Assembly: GCA_903861075.1 (NCBI GenBank)
Contig: CAIOSY010000153.1
Coordinates: 1 to 61,275, forward strand
DNA from: an uncultured Nitrosomonadales bacterium
Lineage (GTDB): Bacteria > Pseudomonadota > Gammaproteobacteria > Burkholderiales > Gallionellaceae
DNA length: 61,275 nucleotides
Reading direction: 5' to 3'
The position numbers and the translations under genes are program-made. The notes beneath the pieces were generated by a model. It was not told the origin of the DNA, did not search any database, and saw only the letters and a list, made by a program, of their open reading frames with translations. Shown one piece after another: positions 21,035-31,936 of this stretch (positions are counted from its first letter, which is position 1; every line of letters begins with the position of its first letter).

Positions 21035-21734
21035 TTTTTTTTCCAATTATTTGATAAGCCGCTAGTGCGGCGTGTTGTTCGGCATTGCGGCGACTGGTAC
21101 CTGAACCCCGCGTGCTTATTTTAAGTGCCGGTATGCTGCATTCCACCTGAAACGATTGTTCGTGCGCCACACCCAGAGTATCAATCACAACATAGCAGGG
21201 AAGTGCCAAACGACGACCTTGAAGATACTCTTGTAACAGGGTTTTAGCGTCCTTACCCAGCGTACTCATATCTACTTTGGCAAGATAAGGTACAAATAAA
21301 CCAAGAATGACTTTTTCAGCGGCTAAATATCCGCCATCCAAAAATACTGCACCGAATAATGCTTCGACAGCATCAGCAAGGATAGAGGGGCGACGAAAAC
21401 CTGCGCCTTTGAGTTCCCCTTCTCCCAATTTTAAAATACTGCCCAGATTGAGTTGTTGCGCAAACAAAACCAGCGTCGATTCCTTGACCAGGTTGGAACG
21501 CAACCGGGATAAATCTCCCTCGCTTAAGTCGCAGTAGGTACTGTACAGATATTTGGTAATCACACATCCCAGTACACTATCACCTAAAAACTCAAGTCGC
21601 TCATAATGATCGGGGGCATAACTGCGATGTGTCAATGCACGCTGCAATAAGGCTGGCTGTATGAATACATAACCCAGCTTATGACACAACTCACTACTAC
21701 TTTTAGTTTGTCGCACTGCTTGGGTTGAAATCAA
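21027..21734 (-). CDS. rnc: Ribonuclease III
   Basis: This is a double-strand RNA endonuclease for rRNA and mRNA processing (235 aa from a TTG start). The catalytic signature is [14 protein letters not shown], with the second acidic site [16 protein letters not shown]. The dsRNA-binding domain fills the C-terminus ([17 protein letters not shown]). The TTG start lies within the DUF4845 gene, overlapping by 32 nt. An in-frame GTG six codons later is possible, so the start is uncertain. Confidence 0.93.
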   Translation of the reverse strand: MISTQAVRQTKSSSELCHKLGYVFIQPALLQRALTHRSYAPDHYERLEFLGDSVLGCVITKYLYSTYCDLSEGDLSRLRSNLVKESTLVLFAQQLNLGSILKLGEGELKGAGFRRPSILADAVEALFGAVFLDGGYLAAEKVILGLFVPYLAKVDMSTLGKDAKTLLQEYLQGRRLALPCYVVIDTLGVAHEQSFQVECSIPALKISTRGSGTSRRNAEQHAALAAYQIIGKKND

Positions 21735-22086
21735 TATAGAAACTCACATTTTTAACTAGTGGCACTTTAACGGCATAACGGGCGCTTAAAATAAGGTGTC
21801 CATCCTCTTTCTCGATAACGATGTCGTCCGCATTGATAGCCGTTGTATCATTGATCTTAGCAAGCCGGCTATACTCTGCTTTAAGCTCACGATCGGGGGC
21901 TTTACTCAAAGTGGGATTATTGGCAATTTGTACAAACAATCCCTGCACATCATTGCATTGTACATAAGGGGGAACGAGTTTTAATCCAGCGATACTGCTT
22001 ATCGTCAGTATCAGTGCCCCCAGAATAAAACCAACTAAGCCTAAGCCACGTTGCGGATGCTTATTTACACTCTTCATAGCACTCAT
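21703..22086 (-). CDS. DUF4845 single-pass membrane protein
   Basis: This is a 127-residue protein with a basic N-terminus (MSAMKSVNKHPQRG), one membrane helix (LGLVGFILGALILTISSIAGLK is its core) and a small C-terminal domain. Proteins of this family sit between lepB and rnc in many beta- and gammaproteobacteria; function unknown. It starts 2 nt after the lepB stop and overlaps rnc. Confidence 0.82.
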   Translation of the reverse strand: MSAMKSVNKHPQRGLGLVGFILGALILTISSIAGLKLVPPYVQCNDVQGLFVQIANNPTLSKAPDRELKAEYSRLAKINDTTAINADDIVIEKEDGHLILSARYAVKVPLVKNVSFYIDFNPSSATN

Positions 22087-22088
22087 TC

Positions 22089-22889
22089 TTAAAAAAGCAA
22101 ACCGATTCTTTTTAGATCAGAGAAATTCATCCAGACTAAAAAAGCATGACCTACGATCTGATGGTCTGGCACAAATCCCCAATAGCGACTATCACGACTG
22201 TTATCCCGATTATCACCCATCATAAAATAGTTATCCAAAGGCACAGTACAACGCACAGACTCATCCGTATAAGTACAATTTTCACTCCCTTTGAAATTAC
22301 TCACAGAACCTAAATGTACATTGGGCATATCCGGATTAACCAACAACAGATGATTGCGTTCGCCCAGTGTTTCAATGCGACGCTCGGTGTGAACGAAATT
22401 TAAGGCGCTCTCGACATAGTTATAATCACCATCTGCAACTTGAATCTGCTCCACACCATTGATAGTAAGATGTTTTTCTCTATATTCAATTACATCACCC
22501 GGCAATCCCACCACACGTTTGATATAGTCTACTGAAGGATTTTCCGGGTAATGAAAAACCATAACATCCCCGCGCGCAGGATTTTTTAGCGAAATAATCT
22601 TTTTGTTAATAATAGGCAGACGAATACCATAAGTGAATTTATTAACTAAAATAAAATCCCCCACCTGCAAGGTAGGTATCATGGAGCCGGAAGGAATCTT
22701 AAAAGGCTCTGCAATAAAAGAACGTATGCAAAACACGATTAAAATGACAGGAAAAAAACTCTTTGCGTATTCCACCCACCACGGTTCACTCGCCCCCCCA
22801 CTGCGCTTAGCCGCCAGGGCATAACGATCCAGCAACCAAATGCTACCAGACACCAGTAGCAGCACAAACATAATCAAAGCAAAATCCAT
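22089..22889 (-). CDS. lepB: Signal peptidase I
   Basis: This inner-membrane protease removes signal peptides from exported proteins (266 aa). The catalytic serine lies in IPSGSMIPTLQVGD and the lysine in VDYIKRVVGLPGDV. The box E motif GDNRDNSRDSRYWG is present. Two N-terminal membrane segments anchor it. The chosen ATG has AGGGAA upstream; a TTG seven codons earlier was not used. Confidence 0.95.
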   Translation of the reverse strand: MDFALIMFVLLLVSGSIWLLDRYALAAKRSGGASEPWWVEYAKSFFPVILIVFCIRSFIAEPFKIPSGSMIPTLQVGDFILVNKFTYGIRLPIINKKIISLKNPARGDVMVFHYPENPSVDYIKRVVGLPGDVIEYREKHLTINGVEQIQVADGDYNYVESALNFVHTERRIETLGERNHLLLVNPDMPNVHLGSVSNFKGSENCTYTDESVRCTVPLDNYFMMGDNRDNSRDSRYWGFVPDHQIVGHAFLVWMNFSDLKRIGLLF

Positions 22890-22958
22890 TTTTATTCCCT
22901 GATACCACAAAAAACCACCATCCCTATGCGACCGGCAATTTTCAATGTTATTTTAAAA

Positions 22959-24749
22959 TTAATCGTCTACACGCAAAATTGCCAGGAAGGCTTCCTGTGG
23001 AATTTCCACATTCCCTACCTGCTTCATACGTTTTTTACCGGCTTTTTGTTTTTCCAGCAATTTCTTTTTCCGTGAAATATCCCCGCCATAACATTTGGCC
23101 AACACGTTTTTACGCATCGCTTTGACATTTTCACGCGCGATAATATTCGAGCCAATCGTCGCCTGAATCGCCACGTCGTACATCTGACGCGGAATCAGTT
23201 CGCGCATCTTGGCGGCCACTTCACGTCCGCGATACTGACTATTGGCACGATGCACAATAATCGCCAGCGCATCGACTTTTTCGCCATTGATCAGCATATC
23301 CACTTTAACGACATCTGCCGCACGATATTCCTTGAACTCGTAGTCCATTGAAGCATAACCGCGCGATACCGATTTTAACCTGTCGAAAAAATCCATTACG
23401 ATCTCTGCCATCGGCATTTCGTACACCAGTTTCACCTGCTTACCATGGTAACTGATGTTGATTTGCTGCCCGCGTTTGTGGGTGCACAAGGTAATCACCG
23501 CACCGACATACTCATTCGGCATATACAAATTCACCGTGACGATAGGCTCACGAATTTGTTCTATTTTCGAAGGATCCGGCATTTTTGATGGATTATCCAC
23601 GATCAACACCGTGCCATCACGCAGTGCCACTTCATATATTACTGTCGGAGCGGTCGTAATCAAGTCCATATCGAACTCGCGCTCCAACCGTTCCTGCACG
23701 ATTTCCATATGCAACAAGCCTAAAAATCCACAGCGAAAACCAAAACCTAAGGCCTGTGAAACTTCCGGTTCATACTGCAAGGCTGCATCATTTAATTTTA
23801 ATTTTTCTAAAGAATCACGCAGCGCTTCATACTGATTGGATTCTACGGGAAACAATCCTGAAAAAACCTGAGACTGAACTTCTTTAAAACCCGGTAAGGC
23901 GGCAGTAGCCGGTCTTGCCTGATGCGTAATGGTATCACCCACACGCGCTGATTTTAATTCTTTAATTCCCGCAATAACAAACCCTACCTGCCCGGCACTT
24001 AAAGACTCGCGGGGTTGTGATTTAGGTGTAAACACCCCGATATGCTCCGTCAAATGATTTGCACCCGTAGCCATAAACAGGATTTTTTCCTTGGGTTTTA
24101 ATGTACCATTCATCACCCGGACGAGCATAACGACACCAACATAGTTATCAAACCAGGAGTCGACTATCAATGCCTGCAATGGCGCATTTACATCCCCTTT
24201 AGGTGGCGGCACCTTGATAATCAGGGATTCAAGCACATCTTCCACACCCACACCGGTTTTGGCAGAGCAGTGCACTGCATCATGCGCTTCGATACCGATC
24301 ACTTCTTCGATTTCCTCAATCGCGTTATCAGGATCCGCCGAGGGTAAATCAATCTTGTTCAGTACCGGCACGACTTCGACACCTAAATCGAGGGCGGTAT
24401 AACAATTGGCAACCGTCTGCGCTTCAACGCCTTGCGAGGCATCGACCACCAGCAGTGCCCCTTCACAGGCAGACAGTGAACGCGATACCTCGTAAGAAAA
24501 ATCCACGTGACCCGGCGTATCAATTAAGTTCAAGTTATATATCTTGCCGTCACGGGCTTTATAACTTAACGCGGCCGTTTGCGCTTTAATGGTGATCCCG
24601 CGTTCGCGCTCAATATCCATAGAATCAAGGACTTGCGCATCCATTTCACGATCGGACAAACCGCCGCAAAGATGAATAATGCGATCAGCCAGCGTAGATT
24701 TGCCGTGATCAATGTGGGCGATAATTGAAAAATTTCGGATTAGCTGCAT
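22959..24749 (-). CDS. lepA: Elongation factor 4 (LepA)
   Basis: This is a ribosome-associated GTPase linked to translation initiation and back-translocation (596 aa). It has G1 [15 protein letters not shown]2 [13 protein letters not shown]3 DTPGHVDF and G4 LNKIDLP, and the LepA-specific C-terminal domain ending [19 protein letters not shown]. It heads the lepA-lepB-DUF4845-rnc-era-recO-pdxJ-acpS run. Confidence 0.97.
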   Translation of the reverse strand: MQLIRNFSIIAHIDHGKSTLADRIIHLCGGLSDREMDAQVLDSMDIERERGITIKAQTAALSYKARDGKIYNLNLIDTPGHVDFSYEVSRSLSACEGALLVVDASQGVEAQTVANCYTALDLGVEVVPVLNKIDLPSADPDNAIEEIEEVIGIEAHDAVHCSAKTGVGVEDVLESLIIKVPPPKGDVNAPLQALIVDSWFDNYVGVVMLVRVMNGTLKPKEKILFMATGANHLTEHIGVFTPKSQPRESLSAGQVGFVIAGIKELKSARVGDTITHQARPATAALPGFKEVQSQVFSGLFPVESNQYEALRDSLEKLKLNDAALQYEPEVSQALGFGFRCGFLGLLHMEIVQERLEREFDMDLITTAPTVIYEVALRDGTVLIVDNPSKMPDPSKIEQIREPIVTVNLYMPNEYVGAVITLCTHKRGQQINISYHGKQVKLVYEMPMAEIVMDFFDRLKSVSRGYASMDYEFKEYRAADVVKVDMLINGEKVDALAIIVHRANSQYRGREVAAKMRELIPRQMYDVAIQATIGSNIIARENVKAMRKNVLAKCYGGDISRKKKLLEKQKAGKKRMKQVGNVEIPQEAFLAILRVDD

Positions 24750-24972
24750 GGAATTCCAAATAGAAACCGCACTTCACCACAATAAAAGTCTGTGAAATTG
24801 TCAGGCGGTAGTTTGCAAAGGGCGAATTCTAGCCGATTTAAACGTTATTCGCAGGAATGTCGCCCTCCAATTCAAAAATAATAACGTAAGGATAGGATAC
24901 GGGCTCTTTTATTTGTACATTTATCCTGCTTCAGAGGAGACTAATCCTCTGTATTATGATTTTTCAGGGAAA

Positions 24973-25521
24973 TTATAATGTTTCCATCTCGCTTTGCAAA
25001 CCGGGTAGTTCTTTGAGACTGGTAAGATTCAAGTCATTCAATAGTTGAGCTGTCGTGGCAAATAAATCCGGACGTCCAGGCACATCCCGACTGCCAACTA
25101 TCTCAATCCAGTCGCGTGCTTCCAGCGTTTTTAAAATGGCCGATGCGACTGCGACGCCGCGAATTTCTTCAATATCTCCCCGTGTTACAGGTTGATGATA
25201 AGCAATAATCGCCAGCGTTTCCATGACAGCACGCGAATAGCGTGGTGGTTTTTGCGGACTTAATCTATCCAGATAAACCTGCATTTCTGGCCTGGTTTGA
25301 AAACGCCAACCCTGCGCCACTTGTGTGAGTGTAATCCCCCGTCCTTGCCAATCACATTTTATTTCATCAAGCAGCAAGCATAATTGAGATTGTGCGATCG
25401 GAAACTCAAATAATAATTTGAGCGTATTCAAACTCAGCGGCTCACTTGCGGTAAGCAAAGCCGTTTCCACGATTGTTTTTGGCTCAGGGACGCTCATCAA
25501 AAGATGAGCTTCGTTTGACAT
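24973..25521 (-). CDS. scpB: Segregation and condensation protein B
   Basis: This is the winged-helix kleisin partner of the SMC-ScpAB chromosome condensation complex (182 aa). Motifs are SRAVMETLAIIAYHQPVTRG and EEIRGVAVASAILKTLEARDW. The ATG chosen is preceded by GGAGGGG; it lies inside the end of scpA, overlapping by 38 nt. The gap before it toward lepA (24750-24972) holds an imperfect 7-bp hairpin (CAGAGGA/TCCTCTG) and nothing else recognisable. Confidence 0.93.
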   Translation of the reverse strand: MSNEAHLLMSVPEPKTIVETALLTASEPLSLNTLKLLFEFPIAQSQLCLLLDEIKCDWQGRGITLTQVAQGWRFQTRPEMQVYLDRLSPQKPPRYSRAVMETLAIIAYHQPVTRGDIEEIRGVAVASAILKTLEARDWIEIVGSRDVPGRPDLFATTAQLLNDLNLTSLKELPGLQSEMETL

Positions 25522-26299
25522 AAACCCCTCCAAATTCTACATCTTGTTGAATTTCTATTAAATATTCCTTTGCCAGCTCCAGTATTGCGATGAAAGTGAC
25601 GATCATTTTAGCCCTGCCCTCGTTTAAATCAAAAAGCAGATCAAAGGAAACAAATTCCCCTATCCTTAAACAGCGCAGAATATGCGCCATTTGCTCGCGT
25701 ACCGATAGCTGTTCCTGATACACGACGTGCGATGTGTTTATCCTGGCACGCGCCAGCAAGCCTATCCATGCCTGCTTTAAATCAAGCAATCCAAGTTGAG
25801 GTAACGGTTCTGCAACAGCACGGTCAATTAACACTTGAATGACCTCAAAATCCCGCCCCGCCAGCGGCAGCTCATTAAGTTTTTGAGCCGTCCGTTTCAT
25901 TAACTCATATTCATGCAAACGTCGCATGAGTTCAGCACGCGGATCTTCCTCTTGATCCTCAGTGATCCGGACAGGCCTAGGTAATAACAAACGAGATTTA
26001 ATCTCGATCAACACGGCAGCCATCAGCAGGTATTCCGCCGCCAACGCCAGCTTATGCTGCTGCAACAATTCAATATAAGACAAATATTGCCGAGTCAATT
26101 CGGCCATCGGAATATCCAGAACATCCAGATTATGCTTACGAATCAGATATAACAAAAGATCCAGCGGACCGGAAAAAGTATCAAGCACCAACTCCAGTGC
26201 ATCCGGCGGAATATACAAATCCTGCGGCATAAGCTGAATAGGCTCACCGTTCAGACTGGCACAAACAATAACGGGTTGAAATATCACCTCGGACATCAT
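25484..26299 (-). CDS. scpA: Segregation and condensation protein A (kleisin)
   Basis: This protein bridges the SMC heads in the bacterial condensin (271 aa). The family segment FSGPLDLLLYLIRKHNLDVL lies at about residues 42-61, followed by MAELTRQYLSYIELLQ and LIEIKSRLLLPRP. The C-terminal winged helix contains FIAILELAKEYLI. It starts the scpA-scpB pair. Confidence 0.94.
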   Translation of the reverse strand: MMSEVIFQPVIVCASLNGEPIQLMPQDLYIPPDALELVLDTFSGPLDLLLYLIRKHNLDVLDIPMAELTRQYLSYIELLQQHKLALAAEYLLMAAVLIEIKSRLLLPRPVRITEDQEEDPRAELMRRLHEYELMKRTAQKLNELPLAGRDFEVIQVLIDRAVAEPLPQLGLLDLKQAWIGLLARARINTSHVVYQEQLSVREQMAHILRCLRIGEFVSFDLLFDLNEGRAKMIVTFIAILELAKEYLIEIQQDVEFGGVYVKRSSSFDERP

Positions 26300-26599
26300 G
26301 AGTTATCGCTTATTTTGCATGGTAACATCGTTAAACACATGAAGAATTTGGCTCTTTCCTTATCAAGTTTGAAGACACGACAACCCAAATCCATCTCACA
26401 CGAAGCCGCGAAGTTCGCGAAAAATCGCTCCTGAATTTGTGTTCTTCGCGTCAGAAATATTTTCACATTGGTGACACTGTACTGATACCGGCAGCTTGGG
26501 CTTTAGGACTATTTGCACCGATTATCTGCCTTTTTAAACTTTTTACAATTTTCAAAAATGAAATTTAACACGGCGAAAAATTCTCACATCATCGCGTAA
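26300..26599 (-). other. Gene-free gap between scpA and sbcC
   Basis: No open frame of note is seen on either strand. The stretch holds a near-palindrome CGCGAAGTTCGCG at 26407-26419, flanked by ACACGAAG on the left and by TGTTCTTCGCG at 26441-26451. These short GAAG/CTTC words look like remains of a small dispersed intergenic repeat. The sbcC end is AT-rich. Confidence 0.35.
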
Positions 26600-29500
26600 T
26601 CAAATGATCTCAACGTAACTCCTGCCACCCGCCTGTCGTTTGACCAGAATTTTAGTGGCGATACGTTCGGTCATTTCCTGCACATGCGAGATGACGCCCA
26701 CCTTACGTCCCATCGCCTGCAAGCCATCCAGGGCATCCATCGCAACAGACAAGGTTTCCGGGTCGAGACTACCAAAGCCTTCATCAATAAAAAGCGATTC
26801 AACACGCACCCGGTTTGATGACAGTGAGGCCAACCCTAATGCCAGCGCCAGCGAGACCAAAAATGATTCGCCGCCCGAGAGTGTATGCACGGAACGCAAC
26901 TCGTCCCCCATATCCTGATCGACGACCATCAGAGCCAGTGTATCCGCAACACGCTCTAGTCGATAACGTCGGGAGAGTTCTTCAAGATGCCGGTTCGCAT
27001 AGCCTGTTAGCACGTCCAGCGTGAATTGTTGCGCATAATTGCGAAATTTTTTCCCATCGGCAGAACCAATCAGTTCGGATAATTGCGCCCAGACTCGCCA
27101 GTTCGACTCCTGCGCTTCATACTCTTTTAAGATTACCGCCGACTGCTCTCGCCGCACCCTATCCTGACTGATGGACAGTTGCAACGATGTCGCGGTGGAT
27201 TGTGCTCGCTGCCGTTCAATTTCTATCATATTTAACGACTGCTGTATTACTTCTACAGCTTCATGCGTAGTTGAATTTTGCAGGATAAAATCATACTGCT
27301 CTTGACGTTCATGCAGAACCACATCTGAACTTTTCATTTTTAAATCAATAATCTGAAGAGACTTTCTCTCGTCACTTATCCAATCCGGTGTACGGATTAG
27401 CAACCCCCGCAACATTGCCGTATCGAGTAAATTATGTGGATTTAACAGGTTGAAACGTATAATCCATTCAGACAGTAACGCATCGGCAGTTTGCATATCC
27501 AGGATGAGTTTTTCAAACTGAATCCCAATCTGATCAAGTGCCACTTGACTATGTGTCTTAGCCTGAACACAACATTGCAGAGTCTCGGTTTGCGCTGCCA
27601 ATACAGATTTTGCAGTTGCAATTTTCTCCTCCAGTTCTGCCTGCACCACACTGACGGGGCGACCAGCGAACAAGGCGGCACGCGCGGACTGGCGCTTTTC
27701 AATCTCAGTCAGACTCAGTGTATATGCCGCTTGCGCCCGGCTCAACTCTGATTTACCACTCACCAATCGCTCCTGCAACACGGTGAGCTCAGCTTGCGCT
27801 TTACTGATTTTTACCTGCTGATCCTGCCGCGCCAGGTTTTTTGCATTCCACTGCTCAACCTTGTTTTTATAGTGGGTATAAAAGACATCCGGATGAGCGC
27901 GCCATTCGGATATCCAATCCTGATTATCAAATGCGCTACCCAGTTCAATCAGTGTATTATCCAACCGGACAAGCGTATCAGCACATTTATCCACTAACGA
28001 AGATAACTGTGCGCGCGCACGGATTAAGTTTTCCTGCCCCGCCGTCGCAATTACCTGACTGGCTGTATGTTGTTTTAGTACTTGGTCGTAAACACTTTGC
28101 GCTTGATCCCGATCCGCCTGCGACTTCCTCTCATCGCCCTCCTCTTCAGCAATCACTTTGAATTGCGCAATTAACTGTTGCTGTTGTTCATGAAACCAGG
28201 CCGCTCTGTCATCCAGTGCAATCTCATTCAGCTCATCAGTCAGTATCGTCAGCCGGTTATCTTGTATCGCCGCCGTGAGTTGTAAAGTTTGCCCTGCAAT
28301 TATTTCCATACGACGAGAGCCTTCAGCCATCCGGGTCTGATATATCATTTGCTGCTGTCGATATTGCTGAACTTGTTTACGACCCTGCTCAACTTCAGTC
28401 TGCAATTTTTGTAATACGGCGTGTAATTGCGGATTTTCACTACGATAAGGATGCGCTTTCGCCCCGCAAACAGAACACGGTTCACCATCAATTAATGATT
28501 CTCGTAAACGCGCGACACTTACACCGCAGGCAGCCTCGGCAATTTTAAGCGAACGTTCAGCCTGCAAAAGTGCCGTAGTGGCAAGTGGAAGTTCGCCATC
28601 CAGCACACTGAGTGCCAATTCCGACTGGCAAATCACCTCGTGGAGCGTATCAGCTTCAACATTCAAACTTTGCTGTGCTAACACGTTACTCACCCATTCT
28701 CGCCATTGCCATTCTGCACTGGTAATCCGCTCTCGCCTAGCTTCAAGAAATAGCCTGCGTGCCTGCCTCGCTGGAACATCAAAAGCTAGCCGTTTTTTTT
28801 GCGTAACAGCAAGTTCCGTTTCAGCCAGCATCACCGACGCTGCGGCAAACTTTAAATGCTGTTGCGCCTCATCACACGCTGCGTTGATTTTTGCCTCATA
28901 TTGCTGAGCGGCACTCAAATCAGTTGACTGAAGCGCCTGTTCCTTAACCAGTTTTGCAGCTTGATTCAACAACATATCCCAACGTGACCAACTGATTGCG
29001 AGCAGTTCAAGATGCGCATGCTCATTGATCCACTGTAACGTTTCTTGTTGCACACTTGACAATAAATTTATATTTTTATTATTATGTTCAATAAATTGAA
29101 TCGTATTATCAATAAAAATTTTTAAGTCAAGCATCGTCGTTTCTGCCGCCAGATGCAGCGGCAATAACATTTCAAGCTGCGTATCAAGCGCCTTGGCGTG
29201 ACTAAGATCAGCGCCAGCTTCCGAGCCATGTTGCTCGGCGACCCGCAAAGCCTGCATTGCGTTCTGCTGCCCGGTTTGTGCCAATATCGATGCGCACTCC
29301 TTATCCAAAAGAACGGTTTCCACCTCAACGATCACTTGCCGGACTTTAGCAATTTCAAGCCCCAGTCGATCACATTCGAACACATGGCTGCGTGCAGATT
29401 GCACGGCTTCAATACGTTCGAAGTCCATTCTTCGCGGCGCGGCCTCCCGATATTCAACACGATTGCGTTCGAGTTCGCATTGAGCCTGCTCCACACCCAA

Positions 29501-30313
29501 ACGCGCTTTTTCCAGACTCTCATGCCAGCGTAACTGTGATGCAAACCGGCTCTTTTGCAATTCAAGTTGCGCCAGGGCATCGTTTGCCTGACAGCCTTGC
29601 GCTTCCAAAGCGATTCGCTCATCGGAACTTAATGGCTTTTGATCAGCCAGGCGATCTTTCCAGCGTTCCAGTATCGCCAGTTCTACCTTGGCTCTTTCAA
29701 ATGCACGCCTTGAAATTTCGGTGTAAACGGTAATGCCTGTCAGCGTTTCGAGCAATTCACCGCGCTCATTGTCATCCGCCCGTAAAAAAGTCGAAAATTC
29801 ATTCTGCGCCAACAATACCGATCGGGTGAACTGTTCAAATGACAGCCCGATACGCTGAACAAGTTCAGCCTTAACCTCTTTGTTCGTTCCCCCTATCGCC
29901 TGCAAACCGGGCAACTGCTTCAGGGTCATCTCAAGCGACTGGAGTTTGCCGTCTGCTTTGGCACGCGAACGACGCACGCTCCAACGGGCGCGATAAGCAT
30001 TGCCATCATTTCCGACAAAATCGACTTCAGAGTAGCCTTCCGTTGCGCCGCGCCTAAGCAAGGTTCGGGTGTCGCCCGGGGTCACCATTTCCCCAGCCAC
30101 GTCCGGCAGCTTGCTGCTTCCCGCTTTCAACAAGCGAGGGGTATCGTCGTACAACGCCAGGCACAATGCATCGAGCAGGGTACTTTTTCCCGCTCCAGTC
30201 GGTCCGCTAATCGCAAATAGCCCCGCTGAGGCTAAAGGCTCCACCATAAACGGAATGTCGAATTCGCCTGCAAGCGAAGCCAGATTCTTACCTCGAATCG
30301 CCAGTATTTTCAT
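26600..30313 (-). CDS. sbcC: Exonuclease subunit SbcC (Rad50-like SMC ATPase)
   Basis: This is the ATPase subunit of the SbcCD nuclease that cleaves DNA hairpins and protein-blocked ends (1237 aa). Walker A is GPTGAGKSTLLDALCLALYD near residue 38. Two long coiled coils flank a central zinc hook with CxxC (GEPCSVCGAKAHPYR, about residue 610). The signature motif is TLSGGESFLVSLALALGL and Walker B is LFIDEGFGSLD near the C-terminus. The ATG overlaps the sbcD stop as ATGA. Confidence 0.96.
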   Translation of the reverse strand: MKILAIRGKNLASLAGEFDIPFMVEPLASAGLFAISGPTGAGKSTLLDALCLALYDDTPRLLKAGSSKLPDVAGEMVTPGDTRTLLRRGATEGYSEVDFVGNDGNAYRARWSVRRSRAKADGKLQSLEMTLKQLPGLQAIGGTNKEVKAELVQRIGLSFEQFTRSVLLAQNEFSTFLRADDNERGELLETLTGITVYTEISRRAFERAKVELAILERWKDRLADQKPLSSDERIALEAQGCQANDALAQLELQKSRFASQLRWHESLEKARLGVEQAQCELERNRVEYREAAPRRMDFERIEAVQSARSHVFECDRLGLEIAKVRQVIVEVETVLLDKECASILAQTGQQNAMQALRVAEQHGSEAGADLSHAKALDTQLEMLLPLHLAAETTMLDLKIFIDNTIQFIEHNNKNINLLSSVQQETLQWINEHAHLELLAISWSRWDMLLNQAAKLVKEQALQSTDLSAAQQYEAKINAACDEAQQHLKFAAASVMLAETELAVTQKKRLAFDVPARQARRLFLEARRERITSAEWQWREWVSNVLAQQSLNVEADTLHEVICQSELALSVLDGELPLATTALLQAERSLKIAEAACGVSVARLRESLIDGEPCSVCGAKAHPYRSENPQLHAVLQKLQTEVEQGRKQVQQYRQQQMIYQTRMAEGSRRMEIIAGQTLQLTAAIQDNRLTILTDELNEIALDDRAAWFHEQQQQLIAQFKVIAEEEGDERKSQADRDQAQSVYDQVLKQHTASQVIATAGQENLIRARAQLSSLVDKCADTLVRLDNTLIELGSAFDNQDWISEWRAHPDVFYTHYKNKVEQWNAKNLARQDQQVKISKAQAELTVLQERLVSGKSELSRAQAAYTLSLTEIEKRQSARAALFAGRPVSVVQAELEEKIATAKSVLAAQTETLQCCVQAKTHSQVALDQIGIQFEKLILDMQTADALLSEWIIRFNLLNPHNLLDTAMLRGLLIRTPDWISDERKSLQIIDLKMKSSDVVLHERQEQYDFILQNSTTHEAVEVIQQSLNMIEIERQRAQSTATSLQLSISQDRVRREQSAVILKEYEAQESNWRVWAQLSELIGSADGKKFRNYAQQFTLDVLTGYANRHLEELSRRYRLERVADTLALMVVDQDMGDELRSVHTLSGGESFLVSLALALGLASLSSNRVRVESLFIDEGFGSLDPETLSVAMDALDGLQAMGRKVGVISHVQEMTERIATKILVKRQAGGRSYVEII

Positions 30314-31542
30314 GATATTAGATCAGACTCTAAAAACAATTCTTCAAAGGCTGCCAATTGCGCATCGGGCACTTGTGTACCATATCGACTCTCGTATAAC
30401 CTTTTAAAAATATCATCAGGACGCAAACGATTCAGATCATCCAGTGACATAGCGGCAACCTTATCACTGGCTTTTTCGCAAAGACTGGTTTCTATCCTGG
30501 TCAGGCGAACCGGCTTTCCATCCAGGGCCGCCTCAATGCGCGCTCTCAATCCGGGTTCCGGTTTATCCAGTTTCACCCGCACTTCAAGATAAGGATGTCT
30601 ACACACATCCGTTAAAGGCAAATCAAGCATTAGCAGTTGCGCTAACACCTCATCGACAGGTGCTGCCTGTTTCGGGATGCGCAATAATTCAACCGCACGT
30701 GGAATAACGACTTCAGTCACACTTAGCAATGACTCACCCGCCAGTTCAACACACAAGACTTGATGGCGATAATCAATTTCGGCAAACGACATTGGCAAAG
30801 GACTACCGCTGTAACGTAAATGCTCTTGTCGTCCCACCCTTTGCGCCAAATGCAGATGGCCTAGCGCGGCATAGGCGATAATCGGATCAAACACACTGGC
30901 TGAGAGCGCTTCAGCACCGCCTATTACAATGCGCCGCTCGGAATCAGCTGACACCTCACCGCCCACCATATGACAATGCCCCATCGCGACAATAGCCTGT
31001 CCGGACTGGCGGCGCGATAGCGCACACTCAAAAGCCTGCTGGTAGAGCAAGGTTATGCCTTCCATATAGGCATCGCCCCCGCTATCGCTACGAGGCACGT
31101 CACCCGGACGCAGGAACGGTATTGCCAGACACCAGGCCGCAATCTCTCCGGTGCTGTTTTTTAGGGGGACCAGCAACTTGTCAATATCAATTTGAAACCC
31201 TTCTGTACGCACGATATGACCTGTTACCGTAATATCCATGGCCGACAAAAGTGGCTCTACCGCCTCAAGCCTGGCGGCGGAATCGTGATTGCCCGCGATA
31301 ATGACGATCTGTAGGCGGGGTACACGAATTTTGGCTTGCTGTAAGAATTGGTAAAACTGTTTGTGCGATGAAGCAGAAGGATTCGCATTGTCGAAAATGT
31401 CACCCGCGATCAGCAGTCCGTCAATTTCTTCAGACACCAGTGTATTCAATAACCAACTTAGAAAGCACTGATGCTCGTAGCTGCGTTCAAAACGATGCAA
31501 TGTCTGACCCAAGTGCCAGTCCGACGTATGTAATAAGCGCAT
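30310..31542 (-). CDS. sbcD: Exonuclease subunit SbcD (Mre11-like)
   Basis: This is the metallophosphoesterase nuclease subunit of SbcCD (410 aa). The five phosphoesterase motifs can be seen: HTSDWHLGQ, AGDIFDNANP, IAGNHDSAARL, MGHCHMVGG and LGHLHLAQR. The ATG chosen (MRLLHTSDWHLG) has GGAAATC before it; three earlier codons are in frame but unconserved. Confidence 0.96.
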   Translation of the reverse strand: MRLLHTSDWHLGQTLHRFERSYEHQCFLSWLLNTLVSEEIDGLLIAGDIFDNANPSASSHKQFYQFLQQAKIRVPRLQIVIIAGNHDSAARLEAVEPLLSAMDITVTGHIVRTEGFQIDIDKLLVPLKNSTGEIAAWCLAIPFLRPGDVPRSDSGGDAYMEGITLLYQQAFECALSRRQSGQAIVAMGHCHMVGGEVSADSERRIVIGGAEALSASVFDPIIAYAALGHLHLAQRVGRQEHLRYSGSPLPMSFAEIDYRHQVLCVELAGESLLSVTEVVIPRAVELLRIPKQAAPVDEVLAQLLMLDLPLTDVCRHPYLEVRVKLDKPEPGLRARIEAALDGKPVRLTRIETSLCEKASDKVAAMSLDDLNRLRPDDIFKRLYESRYGTQVPDAQLAAFEELFLESDLIS

Positions 31543-31936
31543 GATTTCCATTCAGGATAGTGATGGTCAGCCGCCCAGTGGCTAAACATAAAATTGGGTG
31601 ATATTTTCAAGCAGCGAATGAAAAAATCCGCCAAAATATCCATCATTGAACGGATTGGCGGGTGTATCGCTTGAATTATACATGGCATGTTGTGTGATGT
31701 AATCCGTACCGTATTCAGACAGCAATTCTAAATTTAAAACTCAGGCGGACCAACATCAGGAAAGGCTATATACTCAGCCGTTTTTATATAACGAAACTCC
31801 AGTACCCTGGGCTGGAACACCTTACCCGTAACGCTGCTCACCGAGCAGAACAAAATCGACCTGACCGTCTGCTAACGTACTGCGGATGATTCAGGATCGG
31901 ATCGCTAGCCATGGGCTTGTCATCCGATAATCATAC
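31543..31936 (-). other. Gap between cysB and sbcD with possible gene remnants
   Basis: No complete gene was recognised. A 7-bp inverted repeat (CCGCCAA near 31628-31634, TTGGCGG at 31655-31661) lies at the sbcD side. On the - strand a 45-codon open stretch ends at 31734 and reads VLEFRYIKTAEYIAFPDVG near its end. It has no good start or ribosome site. A short piece in another frame reads LADGQVDFVLLGEQRYG. The change of frame suggests a decayed or repeated sequence rather than a gene. Confidence 0.35.
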
